This document shows positions 46,883-59,490 of a stretch of 64,000 nt of DNA, piece by piece (the first letter of the stretch is position 1; each line of letters starts with the position of its first letter). This DNA comes from Lathyrus oleraceus. Taxonomy: Eukaryota > Streptophyta > Magnoliopsida > Fabales > Fabaceae. The translations under genes and the position numbers were made by a program. The notes beneath the pieces are model-generated. The model had not been told where the DNA came from, searched no databases, and saw only the letters and a list, made by a program, of their open reading frames with translations. Location of the stretch: contig NC_066585.1 of NCBI RefSeq assembly GCF_024323335.1, positions 78,629,609-78,693,608 on the forward strand, written 5' to 3'.

Positions 46883-49525
46883 AAGTTGTATGGTTATCCT
46901 AGTCCTGCTCATCATCAACCCAGAGCCAAACATCACAGACCTGTCAACACAAAGCAATGGGTTCCTAGTACTAATGTTACAAGTCTGATAGCTCACACTT
47001 CCTTCAGAGTTTCAGCCAAAGAAGATTGGTATTTTGACAGTGGGTGCTCTAGACACATGACTGGAAACAAAAACCTGTTAACTGGTCTACATCCTCATGC
47101 CACAAGCTATGTAACCTTTGGTGATGGAGCAAAGGGTGAAATCAAGGGGATTGGTAAGCTTGACTACCCTGGAGTTCCTGACCTTGATAAGAGAAAAATC
47201 TGATGTTTTTGAAGTCTTCAAAGATCTTTGTCTAAAACTTAAAAGAGAAAAGGAATGTCCAATTATCAAGATTAGAAGTGATCATGGGAAGGAATTTGAG
47301 AATAACAAATTTGCTGAATTCTATTCTTCACAAGGAATTCATCATGAGTTCTCATCTCCCATTACTCCCTAGCAAAATGGTGTGGTGGAAAGGAAAAATA
47401 GAACCCTTCAAGAATCAGCCAGAGTTATGATTCATGCTAAGAAATTGCCTTATCATTTTTGGGCTGAAGCCATGAACATAACTTGATATGTTCACAACAG
47501 AGTGACATTGAAGAAAGGGTCTCCTACAACTTTATATGAAGTCTGGAAAGGAAGAAGACCTACAGTCAAATACTTCCATGTATTTGGTAGCAAATGCTAT
47601 ATCTTGACTGATCGTGAACAAAGAAGGAAGATGGATCCCAAAAGTGATGAGGGAATATTTCTGGGCTACTAACAAACAGCAGAGCATACAAAGTCTTTAA
47701 TTCCAGAACTAAATTAATGATGGAATCTATTAATGTTGTGGTTGATGACCAACAGACTGATGTCACAGACGATGTTGAGACATCTCTGAATGATTTCCCA
47801 ACTGAGTTCTCAGACAAAAATAAGGAGAGTGAACCTCCTCAAGTTGAACCTGAAGATGACAAAATCAACAAGAGACCCTCCATCAGAGTTCAGAAGGATC
47901 ATCCCAAAGATCTCATTATAGGAGATCCAAATAAAAGGGTCACAACTAGATCAACGGAAGTGATCTCACATGGCTGCTTTGTGTCCAAGATTGAATCTAG
48001 GAATGTCAAGGAAGCCTTGACTGATGAGTTCTGGATCAATTCCATGCAGGAGGAGTTAGGTCAATTTAAGAGGAATGAAGTATGGGAACTGGTTCCTAGA
48101 CCTGAAGGAGTAAATGTCATAGGTACATAGTGGGTGTATAAGAATAAATCTGATGAACAAGGGGTGGTTACTAAAAACAAAGCAAGACTAGTAGCACAAG
48201 GATATACTCAGGTTGAAGGAGTGGATTTTGATGAAACATTTGCTTTTGTAGCTCGCCTTGAGTCCATTAGACTATTGCTTGGAGTGGCATGCATTCTGAA
48301 ATTCAAATTGTTCCAAATGGATGTAAAAAGTGCCTTCTTGAATGGCTACTTAAATGAAGAAGTATATGTTGAACAACCTAAAGGATTCACAGATCCAAAT
48401 CTTCCAAAGCATGTGTATAGATTGAAGAAAGCACTCTATGGTTTGAAGCAAGCTCCTAGGGCTTGGTATGAGAGACTCACAATGTTCCTCACTAACAATG
48501 GATACAGGAAAAGAGGTATTGACAAGACCCTATTTGTGAAGAATGAAGGAGGAAAACTCATGGTGGCACAAATATATGTGGATGATATTGTGTTTGGCGG
48601 GATGTCAGATCAGATGGTTGAACATTTTGTTAGACAAATGCATCCTGAGTTTGAGATGAGCCTTGTTGGAGAGATGACCTACTTTCTTGGGCTACAAGTC
48701 AAGCAGATGGAAGATTCTATCTTTCTATCTCAAAGCAAATATGCCAAGAACATTGTTAAGAAGTTTGACATGGAGAATACAAGTCATAAAAGGACACATG
48801 CTCCTACACATGTGAAAGTCTCCAAAGATGAAAATGGTGTTAGTGTAGATCAAAGTCTATACAGAAGCATGATAGAAAGTCTGCTATATCTCACAGTAAG
48901 CAGACCTGACATTGCATTTGTTGTAGGTGTTTGTGCTAGATATCAAGCTAAACCAAAAGTCAGTCACATAAACCAAGTGAAGAGAATACTGAAATATGTC
49001 AATGGCACCAGTGACTATGGGATGTTATATACTCATAGATCTGGATCTATGCTGACTAGTTACTGTGATGCTAACTGAGCTGGAAGTACTGATGATAGCA
49101 AAAGCACATCAGGAGGATGTTTCTTCTTGGGGAACAATTTGATATCATGGTTTAACAAGAAACAAAATTGTGTGTCCCTATCCACTGCTGAAGCTGAAAA
49201 TATAGCAGTTGGGAGTAGTTGTTCTCAACTGGTTTGGACGAAACAAATGTTGACTGAATACAATGTCACACAAGATGTCATGACATTGTACTGTGACAAC
49301 CTGAGTGCTATAAATATTTCCAAAAATCCTATTCAGCACAGCAGGACAAAGCACATTGATATTCGTCATCACTTCATTAGAGAACTTGTGGAAGAGAAAA
49401 TCATAGCACTTAAGCATGTTACTACTGAAATGCAATTAGCTGACATATTTACAAAGGCTTTGGATGCTAATCAGTTTGAATGTTTAAGAGGGAAATTGGG
49501 GATTTGTATCCATGAGAATTTATAG
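46883..49525 (+). pseudogene. copia D pol, with internal deletion
   Basis: Protease DWYFDSGCSRHMTG is at about 47023-47065. Directly after VPDLDK (about 47190) the sequence jumps to FEVFKDLCLKLKREK in the integrase core, so the pre-integrase domain and the first catalytic Asp region are missing. IRSDHGKEFEN (second Asp) and NGVVERKNRT (Glu) remain. Reverse transcriptase (48134-48900) has FQMDVKSAFLNGYLNEE and AQIYVDDIVFGG. RNase H (49062-49525) has YCDAN, STAEAENIAV and RTKHIDIRHHFI. Stops lie near 47371, 47485, 48128 and 49076. The deletion alone would abolish integration. Confidence 0.92.
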
Positions 49526-49732
49526 CAATTAATATGGAGTGGAAAAGGTAATAAGAATATTGTCTGCCCACTTAAAAGAAAGTGCCCCATTTATGGGAAA
49601 TCATTACCAAATATTGGAACTACCATCTATACCATTTTCACACTCTACCTCAACACAACCACTTCCATCTTCATCAAACTGCTCAGGCCATCTCTGCTAG
49701 GGCAACAAAACTTCTCTCAAAAGTTCAACAAA

Positions 49733-51529
49733 ATGTCACAACATCCCTCATCCTCTGGTTCAAAACCCACTCACAAAGCAAGGACTCCCTCCATGGAGTT
49801 TCTAGATGAATATGTTTTGGAGGTTATTCCTCTTTCTGTAATCCTAGGCGACGTCCCTGCTCCTTCTTCCACGGCAGGAAACAATCAAGGTAACAACTCT
49901 GAAAACCCTCCACCTAAGGATGACATGCACTATACAGATCGTGTCATTAGGAACCTGGTAACTAGGATCCTAAATAAAGGACACTCAGTCAAGGGAGTTT
50001 CAACTCCTCTGTCTAGAAGGGACCCCTCACCTGAGGTGGAATCTCAAACTGAGAAAGATGATGATTCATCTAGATCAGAGAAAGATATTGCTGCTGAGGG
50101 ACTGTGTTCTCTAGGAAAAACCATGCCTAGCAAGAAACCTGTAAATGCTTCTCAATCTAAGAAGCATGAAACTGCTGAGAAGGTTATTGATTTGGAGGAA
50201 GAGAGTTCAGAAGAGGAAGATGACACCTTGGTTCATCACTTGAAACCAAGTGTTGCAAAGAAAATGAAGACCAAGAAAGGCAAGACTGTGGCTGAGATGT
50301 TGACAGCCAGAACTAGTAGGAAGGCTGCTGCTGTAGGTCCTTCTAAATCATGGAGTAAAGTAGAGGTCAAGAAGAGAAAGGCCAGAGAAAGCTCTGATTC
50401 TGAAGATGATGTCGAAGACGATGTCCCAGACATCTCTCCTGCCAAAAGGTAAACTGTTAGAAAGTCTCCAGCTAAGGTTGCAGTTGTGCATTTGGACAAC
50501 ATTTCATTCCATCTGGAAGATGGTGCTGCCAAGTGGAAATTTGTTATACAGAGGAGAGTTGATGTGGAAAGGGAGCTAGGGAAGGAGGCTGTAGAAGTGA
50601 AGGAGGTTATGGAATTGATCAAGTTTGTTGGTTTGATGAAAACAGTCAGTGCATTGCCCAAATGTTTTGAAGGTTTAGTGAAAGAGTTTGTGGTGAATAT
50701 CCCTGAGGATATTTCTGACAAGAACAACAAAGAATTTTGCAAGGTGTTTGTGAGAGGAAAGTGTGTTAGGTTCTCCCCAACTGTAATCAATAAATTCCTA
50801 GGAAGAGGAACTGAAGGAGCTGTTGAGTTAGAGGCCACAAACAATGAAGTTTGTAAGACAATCACTGCTGGTCAAGTCAAGGAATGGCCAAGCAAAAAGT
50901 ATCTCTCAGCTGGCAAATTAACTGTAAAATATGCTATCTTGCATAAGATAGGTTCAGCCAACTGGGTGCCAGCAAACCACATCTCAACAATATCTAACGC
51001 TCTTGGAAGGATTATATATGCTATTGAAACCAAGCTCAACGTTGATTATGGAAGGTTCATGTTTGAACAAATTGTTAGACATGCCTCCACAAATGCAGTG
51101 AAGCTGCCAATTGCCTTTCCCTCAATTATTTGTGGGATAATTCTAAGTCAGCAACCTGGTATTTTAAACACAAGTGATATCCCCAGTAGAAGGAAGCCTC
51201 CATTGTCCATTCATTACAAGTTATTTGAAGGCAGTCATGTCAATGACATTGTCATGACATTTGCAATGAAGAAGCCAGCCTCTCAAGGTGGTCTGATTGC
51301 TCAATTGAAAGAAACCTATAAGGAGTTGGAAATTGGGATTAGGGTGGCTAAGGCTAGGAAAGAGGCTTTAGAGGTTCTCATTAGTAGCTTGGAGCAAAAA
51401 GAGATGGATAAGGTTGGTGAAGCCAAGGAGACAGATGCCTATACATCAAGTGAGAGGTCTGATTCTCAAGACAATTCTAGTGGCAGTTCTGGATCTGAAG
51501 GTGAAGAAGATGCTACCTCTTCAGGCTAA
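49733..51529 (+). pseudogene. extra ORF of element D downstream of pol
   Basis: A single frame of 599 codons split by one TAA (50450-50452). The first part (about 240 residues, from MSQHPSSSGSKPTHKARTPS) is Ser/Lys/Glu-rich and probably disordered, with several basic KKRK-like clusters. The second part (from about 50486) is folded-looking. It contains KFVGLMKTVSALPKCFEGLV, GKCVRFSPTVINKFLG and ANHISTISNALGRIIYAIE, and resembles the putative plant transposon protein domain that accompanies many Sirevirus-like elements. It ends in an acidic Ser-rich tail. It occupies the place where Sireviruses carry an envelope-like ORF, but I see no signal peptide or membrane helix. Role unknown. Confidence 0.75.
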
Positions 51530-52313
51530 GTTATGGTGTTGATGGTTCCCTCTGTTAATGATGTGTGTTCTGGATGCTGTTTTGGATGCTTGGATGATCT
51601 GTTGTTTTTCTATTTGATGTTTGTAATTTTTGGCAGTCTTTCTGATGCCATGATGTAATATTTGGGCTCTTTATGAGTTCCCTAGATTTTTGATTATCTA
51701 AGCTAATGCAGCTGTGTATAATTATGGTTTTGTATCTCCTGACATTGTGTTTTAACATTTTATATGTTATAATATCCTTTGTGACATTCTCTGCTGGACT
51801 GATTGACATTTATTTTGTCTAATTGGTCACTTTGGTCTATTTTGACTAAAAAGGGGGAGAAATTATTATGTGGAGAGCTGCAGTTAATGTGTGGAGATGT
51901 GGAGAGCTGCAATTATTATGTGCTGAAGCAGCTAGCTAGGCTAGACAGGGGACAGCTGATGTTGAACAGAAGAATGTTCTGTGTTGTACAGGTGGTTGTA
52001 CAGGTAATGTTAAAGGAGATGTCAGAATGTGATTCTGAATGTTACAGATGTTGAAGGAGATGTCAGAAGGAAATTCTGATTGTTACAGGTGATGTTGTTG
52101 TTGAAGGAGATGTCTGTTGGTGTACAGACTTAGGGGGGGAAGAAGTACCCATGTGTTTTATCTGTGTATTACTAGTTGCTATTATAGATAGTAATTGTGT
52201 TTCTGCTGCTGCTTAAACTGCTGTTATGCTGTTTAACTGCTGATGTGTTTTTTTTTCTTGTGAACAAAATGGACTGATATATGTTTTAGCCAAAATTTTC
52301 CAAAGGGGGAGTT
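51530..52313 (+). other. 3' untranslated region and polypurine tract of element D
   Basis: Non-coding, with many short repeats of GATGTCAGA and GTTACAG (about 51990-52110). It ends in CAAAGGGGGAGTT (52301-52313), a good polypurine tract directly before the LTR. A second purine run AAAAGGGGGAGAAA lies at about 51848. Confidence 0.75.
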
Positions 52314-53272
52314 TGTTGGTTCTAGGTGTTGGCAGTAATTTTGGTAAAACCAAGAGTGTTCACAAGATGTCACATGTGATGTCTTAACATAAGATATCTT
52401 GTACCTGCTGGATGTTTAAAATATGATTATGCAGGATTGTTCCAGGATGTCAGACCCGATGTCATGACATCTGTATACAAAACATTCAGTTTGAATGTTA
52501 TGTATTATGTGATTGTGTTTTTAATGGCAATCTGTGTATGATTGATGAGTTAATTGAACACACTATCAATCAGTAATTACAACGTGATTTACTTATTTTC
52601 CAAAGATATCTAATCAACTGTCATGAGAAGATATGAATGGAAAATAGTTTTAGGGTTTTATGATGTCCAAGCCCAGTTGAATGCTTCTATAAAAAGGACA
52701 TGGAAATCCTGATTTGAAACACAAGAAATACAGAGCGAAATATTGAGAGAGAATAAGGGTTTTAGTCTTGTGTGATCGTGTGACTTGTAAGCCATTCAAT
52801 TCATCCATAGATGATTGAATTGGTCTGATTTTTAAGTTGTAATTTGTCACTCAAAACTTTTAAGCATGAGTGTGTGTCTACTTGATTGAAGCTGTTAAGT
52901 AAGATCAAGTGTGTGTCTTTGAAGAGTGTCTTCTTTTCATTGTAATTCTTGTTTAATATCACTGGTGTGATTGAGGGGGAGTGAGTGGGATCTCATATCT
53001 AAGAGTTCTTAGGTAGAAGTCACACGAGTAGAGATTAGGTGAAAAAGACTGTAACTTGTGTTGTTTACTGAGAGTCTTTGAACTGATTCTATTTTAGTGG
53101 ATTTCCTTCCTGGCTTGGTAGCCCCCAGACGTAGGTGAGTTTGCACCGAACTGGGTTAACAATTGCTTGTGTCTCCTGCATTACTGTTCTTTATCTTTAT
53201 CCTGTTTGTATTGTTCAGATATTAGTGTCGTGACATTACCTTTGACATCTCATATCTGATACCAGAATTTCA
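52314..53272 (+). mobile_element. 3' LTR of element D
   Basis: Starts TGTTGGTTCTAGGTGTTGGC and ends CCAGAATTTCA, with a TATAAAAA box at 52688-52695. It differs from the 5' copy by about 25 substitutions and by 24 extra bases at about 53189-53213. Confidence 0.92.
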
Positions 53273-53277
53273 ATTAT

Positions 53278-54565
53278 GAATGGGCATGATCAGTGATAGA
53301 ATCGTTACCTCTTGTGAAGATTGAAACCTTTGATGCAGATCTACGAAGCAATCACGAACGTTGAACGATGACAACACCTCTACTCAGTCCACACGAACAG
53401 ATTCCTTCAATCTCAGTGCTAGCTGCTACGAATGAAGGCTTTGAGTGAGAGAGAGAGAAACGAAATTGCAACTGCACAAAATGCTTCTGCACAAGGGTTC
53501 TATTTATAGAACCACTTATGTGGGCTGCAAGCTAAAAAGCCCACTTAAGTGTATGTGGCCCATATCTTATAATATGCCAAAATCACTTAAGCGCATGGTA
53601 CCTTACCATATTTTGTATTCTACTTAAGTACACCGTACCTTACGATGTTCTACAATTCACTTAAGCGCACCGTACCTTACGATGTTCCTTAGTTACTCTA
53701 TCTCTCATCAATCCATCCTTTTGTGTGTGACCCTGTAGGTTTTCGCGGCATTGGCAATTATATTAAATCACACATTTAACATAATAAACAGTGAGCGGTA
53801 TCTAACAACACATCACTGCTACCCAAGACACGAAAATGTAATGTGATCTGACAAATCCTTTTGTGATAATACTTATGTGTATAATTACCCTTTTGCCCTT
53901 ATGTCTATATTGAATACAAGGCATAGACCGTGTCATCCTTGTCCAGTTCAATATTGGGCCCATAGACATTTATCCTGTTACGGAGGATGGGCAAATTCCA
54001 TCTAGGTCACTCATGTCCCTTAGTATGCTTCGTGGAGTAGCCATCAACTGTCTTTATGGTCATCCAGTTACGGACAACGTTTGATCAGCAATAAGGCACT
54101 CGACTCTACATCCAGGGTCCATAGTGGTTTCAGGTCAAATGGTGGTATACACCATTATCAACATGAAAATAACTTATGACACTTTGCATAACATTCTATA
54201 TAGTATTCTCATAGTGGGTCAATCCAATATAAATATTACTCTTAATATTATTACCTATGTTTAAGACTTGATAACTCCTTATCCATGATACATGATCTAT
54301 GAGATGTGATCATCAGTCTATATACATAATAGTTTTAATGCTTTAATGTTATCTCAATTCACAATAAAGCTCGACTACAGATACTTTAATAATAGTGTCC
54401 TTATGTTTAATGTGATCTCATGATTAAGTCACACTTGATACATTAAACGGACTAGCTACTCTAGGGATTTTATTAAACCAACATAATAAAGAAAAAGCCT
54501 TTTATTATTAATAAATAATTTGATACAAGTACCAAAAGTATTGGCCTCTAGGGCTTACACCAACA
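53278..54565 (-). mobile_element. 5' LTR of element C, outer part
   Basis: Resumes at GAATGGGCATGATCAGTGAT, the base after the break at 44329, and runs to ...CTTACACCAACA. A CTATAAATAG TATA-like box is at 53500-53509 on the minus strand. Confidence 0.92.
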
Positions 54566-56190
54566 ACATCTTAATTGTATCTAAGACTCTCCGATCTTAT
54601 GTGATATAGTTGAAACTTTCCAAAGAGGGAACAACATTCCAATTGTATGTAAGATTCCTTATAATAAAGGTAGCAACGACTTCTTAGTTGGGAAAGACTA
54701 TCAATGAATTCTTGTACTAATTGTAGCAACGACTCCTTAGTAAGAAATAACTGAATAAATATTTCTCATACCAAGAGTAATGAGAAATATCTTAGCATAA
54801 ATCTAAGGAAAGTAATACTGCAAGGGAATGTTCCTTGAAATAAAAACGATAAGATGCTTCTTAACGTAAGGTTAAAGAGATCATTGAAAAACTGCCCGAT
54901 TAGGATCCTACTGGGGATTTCTCTCACATATAAAATGACGAGATACTCCTTAATGTAAGGTTAAGAAAACCATGAACAAACTACTCAATGAAAACTCTGT
55001 TTGGGGATATGGTTCTCGACACATAATATGACAAGATACTCTTTAACATAAGGTTAAGAAGAAAGAAAAATAGATCTTCAACACAAAAGAAGTGATGAGG
55101 ACTTGCTAGGGATTTTCCTAACACAAGGTTAAGAAAGACTTAATGTCTTGTACGAAAGGTAGCAACGACTCCTTTGTGAAAGAAATTGTTCATTCAAGAG
55201 AAAGATATTTGTAGGAGATCTACCAGGGTAGATTCATGAACGGTTCTCTTATACCTTTTACAGTTGGGGAAAGAATATCCCTATGGTGGAACCTTTGTAT
55301 TATGTTTTCGAGAAAGCGTACATGTTGAGACTCAATGGGCATATGTTATGAAAAATGTCATGATGATATGAAAAATGCAATATAGTTATGAATATAAGGT
55401 TTGCCAAGCGTGCTTGGACTTAGGTTTTATGTTAGGGAGAAAGGGGAGACAAGCTTGACTTCCCGACATCTTCTCCGTTTAAGCAATGAGGGCACGGTTC
55501 TTAGGCATGGAATTCCCCTATCTTGAACAAGCTAAATTAGCCCTTGTAGCTTGAAGGTATGTTTCATTCCCCAAGTGTACCGTTCGAAAATCGTGGTTAT
55601 CCTTTAAGCGCTTCTTAAAAGAAAAGTAAGTTCTTGTTTTACGAAATTATTTTTACCCAAAAATTCCAATGTGTTTATTAACCAATAAAAGTCACATTTT
55701 TGCGAACAAGTAGAAAAGTAAAAGGATAAGCACATATGGTGAAAGAAATATTTATTGATTATAAAGAATGGAACCTTAATAGGGCGATTTACATATGGAA
55801 ACAAATCCTAAAAGAGGGGACCGCAAAAAGAATATGAAATATATACAAATGGAAATGAGAAAATTCAGATTTCCACCGGGTTTCGACACCACTATAATCT
55901 ATATAATCTTTGATTGTCCTTTGCACCTTCACCTCTAAGGGGAGTGACTAGGTTTATTCTTTCCATTCAATGTATCTGGGATTGCAATGAATGTACATAT
56001 CCTTCGCTGACTGCAGTCTATTGTCTTTTGAATCCCTAACTTTTTCCTAGACCACCCTTTCGGGTTTTAAGTCTACCGGGATGTCCCATTTATGCCTAAG
56101 TTTCCCCTAGGGGTTTTCAACTTATCAGGCTATTTTATTTTTCCTTTTTTGCCTAGACCTTTCTTTTTATGGTCCACCGGGTTTATACAT
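54566..56190 (-). other. 3' UTR of element G, proximal part
   Basis: Continues the gypsy array interrupted by C (AACATCTTAATTGTATCTAA at 54565). Decayed repeats such as AGCAACGACTCCTTAGT and AAGGTTAAGAAA follow (54660-55190). The remaining 1 kb up to pol is non-coding, with no gene recognised. Confidence 0.7.
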
Positions 56191-56194
56191 TTTT

Positions 56195-57790
56195 TTAGGC
56201 GTAGTATTTATTTACTGCATCAGCGTTGATTGGAGAGGGGAGATCTTCACCGTCCATATTTGCTATAATTAAAGCACCTCCGGAGAAGACCTTTTTTATG
56301 ACATATGGGCCTTCATAGTTCGGTGTCCATTTTCCCCTAGGATCTGTATGAATAGGCAAAATCTTCCTTACCACTAGGTCACCAACTTGGAGGTTTCGAG
56401 GATGAACCTTCTTGTCGAATGCTCTCTTCAACCTTTTCTGATAGAGCTGACCAAGACAAATGGCAGCTAGGCACTTTTCGTCGATGAGGTTAATCTGATC
56501 AAATATTGCATGTGCCCATTCAGCTTCGTCCAGTTTGACGTCCATCATAATCCTTAACAAAGGAATCTCTATTTCAACAGGCATAATTGCATCCATGCCA
56601 TAAATGAAAGAGAAAGGAGTTTCCCCGGTTGATGTGCATACATAAGTATGATAACCATGCAAAGCAAATGGTAGCATTTCATGCTAGTCCTTATATGTTC
56701 TGACCATCTTTTGGACGATCTTCTTGATATTTTTGTTGGCTGCCTTAATAATGCCATTCATCTTAGGACGGTAAGGCGATTAATTATGTTGCTCGATCTT
56801 GAATTCTTTGCAAAGATCTTTTATCATTTTGTTATTGAGGTTAGATCCATTATCAGTAATGATCTTATTGGGAACCCCATAATGACATATAATTTATTTC
56901 TTTAAGAAACGAGAGACCACTTGCCGAGTAAGGTTTGCATAGGAAACTACCTCTACCCACTTGGTGAAGTAGTCAATGGCTATAAGGATGAAGCGATGCC
57001 TATTAGAAGTTGTTGGTTCAATGCGTCTGATCACGTCAATGCCCCACATGGCCAAAGGCCAAGGTGATGTCAATATATTTAGTGGTGTAGGTGACACATG
57101 TATTTTATCGGCGTAAATATGGCACTTGTGGTAGGTTTGCACGTGACGGTGACAATCAACCTCCATAGATAACCAATAGTATTCAACCCTCAATATTTTC
57201 TTTACCATGGTATGCCCACTGATGTGTGTCCCGAAGGAGCCCTCATGTATTTCCATTATGACACAGTTTGCTTCGTGTTTGTCCATACATCTAAGTAAGA
57301 CCGAATCATAATTTCTCTTGTAAAGTACATCTCCGTTGAGGAAGAACTTAGCTGAAAGCCTTTGTAGGTACTTCTTGTCAGTTATGGATGCATTGGTTGG
57401 ATACTCTTGCTTCTACATGAACCTCTTAATGTCATAGAACCATGGATCTCCATCAGATTCTTCTTCGGTAGCTAGACAATAGGCTGGTTCATCCAAGTAT
57501 TCAATACGAATAGACGATGCTTCGTTTACCCACTTGACCTTAAACATGGATGCTAGGGTATCTAGGGCATCTGCCAATTGATTCTCTCCATGAAGGATAT
57601 GATGGAATGATATCTCATCAAAGTAAGGAATGAGATTATGGACATGGTTCTTGTAGGGATCAACTTGTGATCTTTGACTTCTCAGTATTCATTTACTTGG
57701 CTGATTACCAAGGTTGAATCTCCATATACTTCAAGAATTTTGATTCTTAAATCAATGATTGCCTCTAATCCAAACATACATGCTTCATAC
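56195..57790 (-). pseudogene. gypsy G integrase and end of RNase H region
   Basis: On the minus strand 56894-57286 holds an HHCC-type zinc finger region (HEGSFGTHISGH ... YHKCHIYADK, one expected Cys replaced by Tyr). The integrase core start WGIDVIRRIEP and FILIAIDYFTKWVEV follow. After a break, 56790-56880 keeps the second Asp (ITDNGSN). At about 56744 the expected Glu codon reads Lys (MNGIIKAANKNIKKI). 56195-56677 is the integrase C-terminus (GETPFSFIYGMDAIMPVEIE, VLRK-like VVRKILPIHTDPRGKWTPNY). The piece at 57300-57790 encodes a decayed RNase H tail and linker. With a lost catalytic residue and stops it is inactive. Confidence 0.88.
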
Positions 57791-59490
57791 TATGCCATAT
57801 TGTTAGTGCAATCAAAGCACAATATAGATATGAATGGTAAGTGAAAGTCAATTGGGGAAGTGATTATTGCCCCAATTCCATTGCCTTTACATTGGAAGCA
57901 CCATCGAACACAAGCGTCCAACGTGAGCCTGGATCAGCTCCTTCGTCAGGGCCTAGGATGTTGCAATCTCTTACAAGCATGATATCTTCGTTGGGGAAGT
58001 CAAAACACATATGTTGATAATCTTCCACAGGTTGATAAGCTAGGTAATCTAATAACACGCTACCTTTTATGGCCTTTTGAGTTACATGTTGGATGTCGTA
58101 CTCCGTCAATGCCATTTGCCAACGAGCAACTCTACCGGTGAGGGCAGGCTTCTCAAAGATGTACTTAATGGGATCCATCTTAGAGATTAGAAGAGTCGTA
58201 TGCGTAAGCATGTATTGCCTAAGGCGTTTGGAAGCCCAAGCAAGTGCACAACACGTCTTCTCTAGCATTGAATACCTTGACTCATAGTCGGTAAACTTTT
58301 TGCTTAGGTAGTAGATAGTGTGTTCTTTTCTACCCGTTTCATCGTGTTATCCTAAGATGCAACCCATGGATCCCTCGGGAACTATTAGGTATATGATTAA
58401 TGACCTGTCTAGCACTAGAGGCATTAAGATAGAAGGCTCTTTGCAAGTACTGTTTGATTTTATCAAAGGCTATTTGGCAATTGTTGTTCCAAATGATCGC
58501 CTGATCGTTGCAGAGTAACTTGAAGATTGGATCACATGTGGCCGTTAGGTGAGATATAAATCTTGCAATGTAGTTCAATCTACCTAAGAAACCATGAACC
58601 TCCTTCTCGATTCTTGGCGCTGACATCTCTTGTATAGCTTTAACCTTATCGGGGTCAACTTCTATTACTCGTTGGCTTACAATAAAACCAAGTAACTTAC
58701 CAGATTGTACCCCGAAGGTGCATTTGTTAGGATTAAGCCTAAGCCTGAATTTCCTTAACCTTGTAAATAACTTCTCAAGGTGAACCAGGTGTTCTACCCC
58801 GGTTTGGGATTTTGTGATCATATCATCAACATAAACCTATATTTCCTTGTGAATCATATCATGGAAAAGAGTCACCATCGCACGTTGATATGTCGTGTCG
58901 ATGTTCTTTAAGCAAAATGGCATAACTTTGTAGCATAATGTGCCCCAAGGCGTGATGAAGGTGGTCTTCTCCATGTCTTCGGGGGACATTTTAATCTGGT
59001 TGTATCCTAAGAAACCATCCATAAATGAAAATACCGAGAATTGGGCAGTGTTGTCCACCAATACATCAATGTGAGGTAGTGAGAAATCATCTTTGGGGCT
59101 AGTCCTATTTAAGTCTCGGTAATCCACACACATTCATACTTTTCTGTCCTTTTTGGGCACATGAACTATATTAGCTATCCACTGTGGGTATTTTTCCACA
59201 ACCAAGAAACCTGCATCTAATTGCTTATGGACCTCTTCCTTTATCTTCATTTCCATGCTCGAACGTGTCCTTCTCAATTTTTGTTTAATGGCAGGACAAC
59301 CTTCTTTGAAAGGTAGATTAGATACTATAATATCGGTGTCCAACCCAGGCATATCTTGGTAAGACCAAGAAAATACGTACACATACTCTCTCAAGAGTTC
59401 AATTAGCTTTCTTTTCACTTCATCATTTAGGGCAACGTCTATCTTAACTTCTTCTTGTCCTCTTCAGTTCCAAGGTTGATGACCTCTATG
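57791..59490 (-). pseudogene. gypsy G reverse transcriptase and RNase H
   Basis: Reverse transcriptase pieces read in order on the minus strand: PQWIANIVHVPKKDRKV (59134-59418); CVDYRDLNRTSPKDDFSLPH and FMDGFLGYNQIKM (58837-59133); a stop just before VYVDDMITKSQTG; then LRLNPNKCTFGVQSGKLLGF and GFLGRLNYIARFISHLTATC (58339-58821). RNase H (57864-58268) shows LEKTCCALAWASKRLRQYML and RWTLVFDGASN before a frameshift. The set is typical of the Tat/Ogre/Retand branch of Ty3/gypsy. The YVDD catalytic box is intact, but stops and shifts prevent a full product. Confidence 0.92.

Larger units (their letters stand above)
44330..53272 (+). mobile_element. Ty1/copia (Sirevirus-like) element D
   Basis: 8,943 bp: LTRs 44330-45264 and 52314-53272, primer site 45266-45278, gag 45332-46882, pol to 49525, an extra ORF 49733-51529 and a polypurine tract 52301-52313. 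It lies inside the 5' LTR of C. Flanking pentamers are CTTAC (44325-44329) and ATTAT (53273-53277), three of five matching. The LTRs differ at about 25 positions counted by eye plus one 24-bp indel, so the insertion is neither very young nor very old. A deletion in pol and several stops make it non-autonomous. Confidence 0.9.
37263..54565 (-). mobile_element. Ty1/copia element C (interrupted by element D)
   Basis: A full-length minus-strand copia element: 3' LTR 37263-38609, polypurine tract 38611-38620, pol and gag 38624-42579, leader 42580-44250, primer site 44251-44265. The 5' LTR is split into 44266-44329 and 53278-54565 by element D. Without D it is about 8.36 kb with LTRs of about 1,347 and 1,352 bp. 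It lies in the 3' UTR tandem array of gypsy element G. Flanks agree at no more than AAC, so a 5-bp target duplication is not visible, perhaps because of later rearrangement. Confidence 0.9.

Noticed and set aside
50236..50865. 209-codon minus-strand ORF
   Set aside because: Shadow of the extra ORF of element D; Ser/Thr/Leu bias from the opposite strand.
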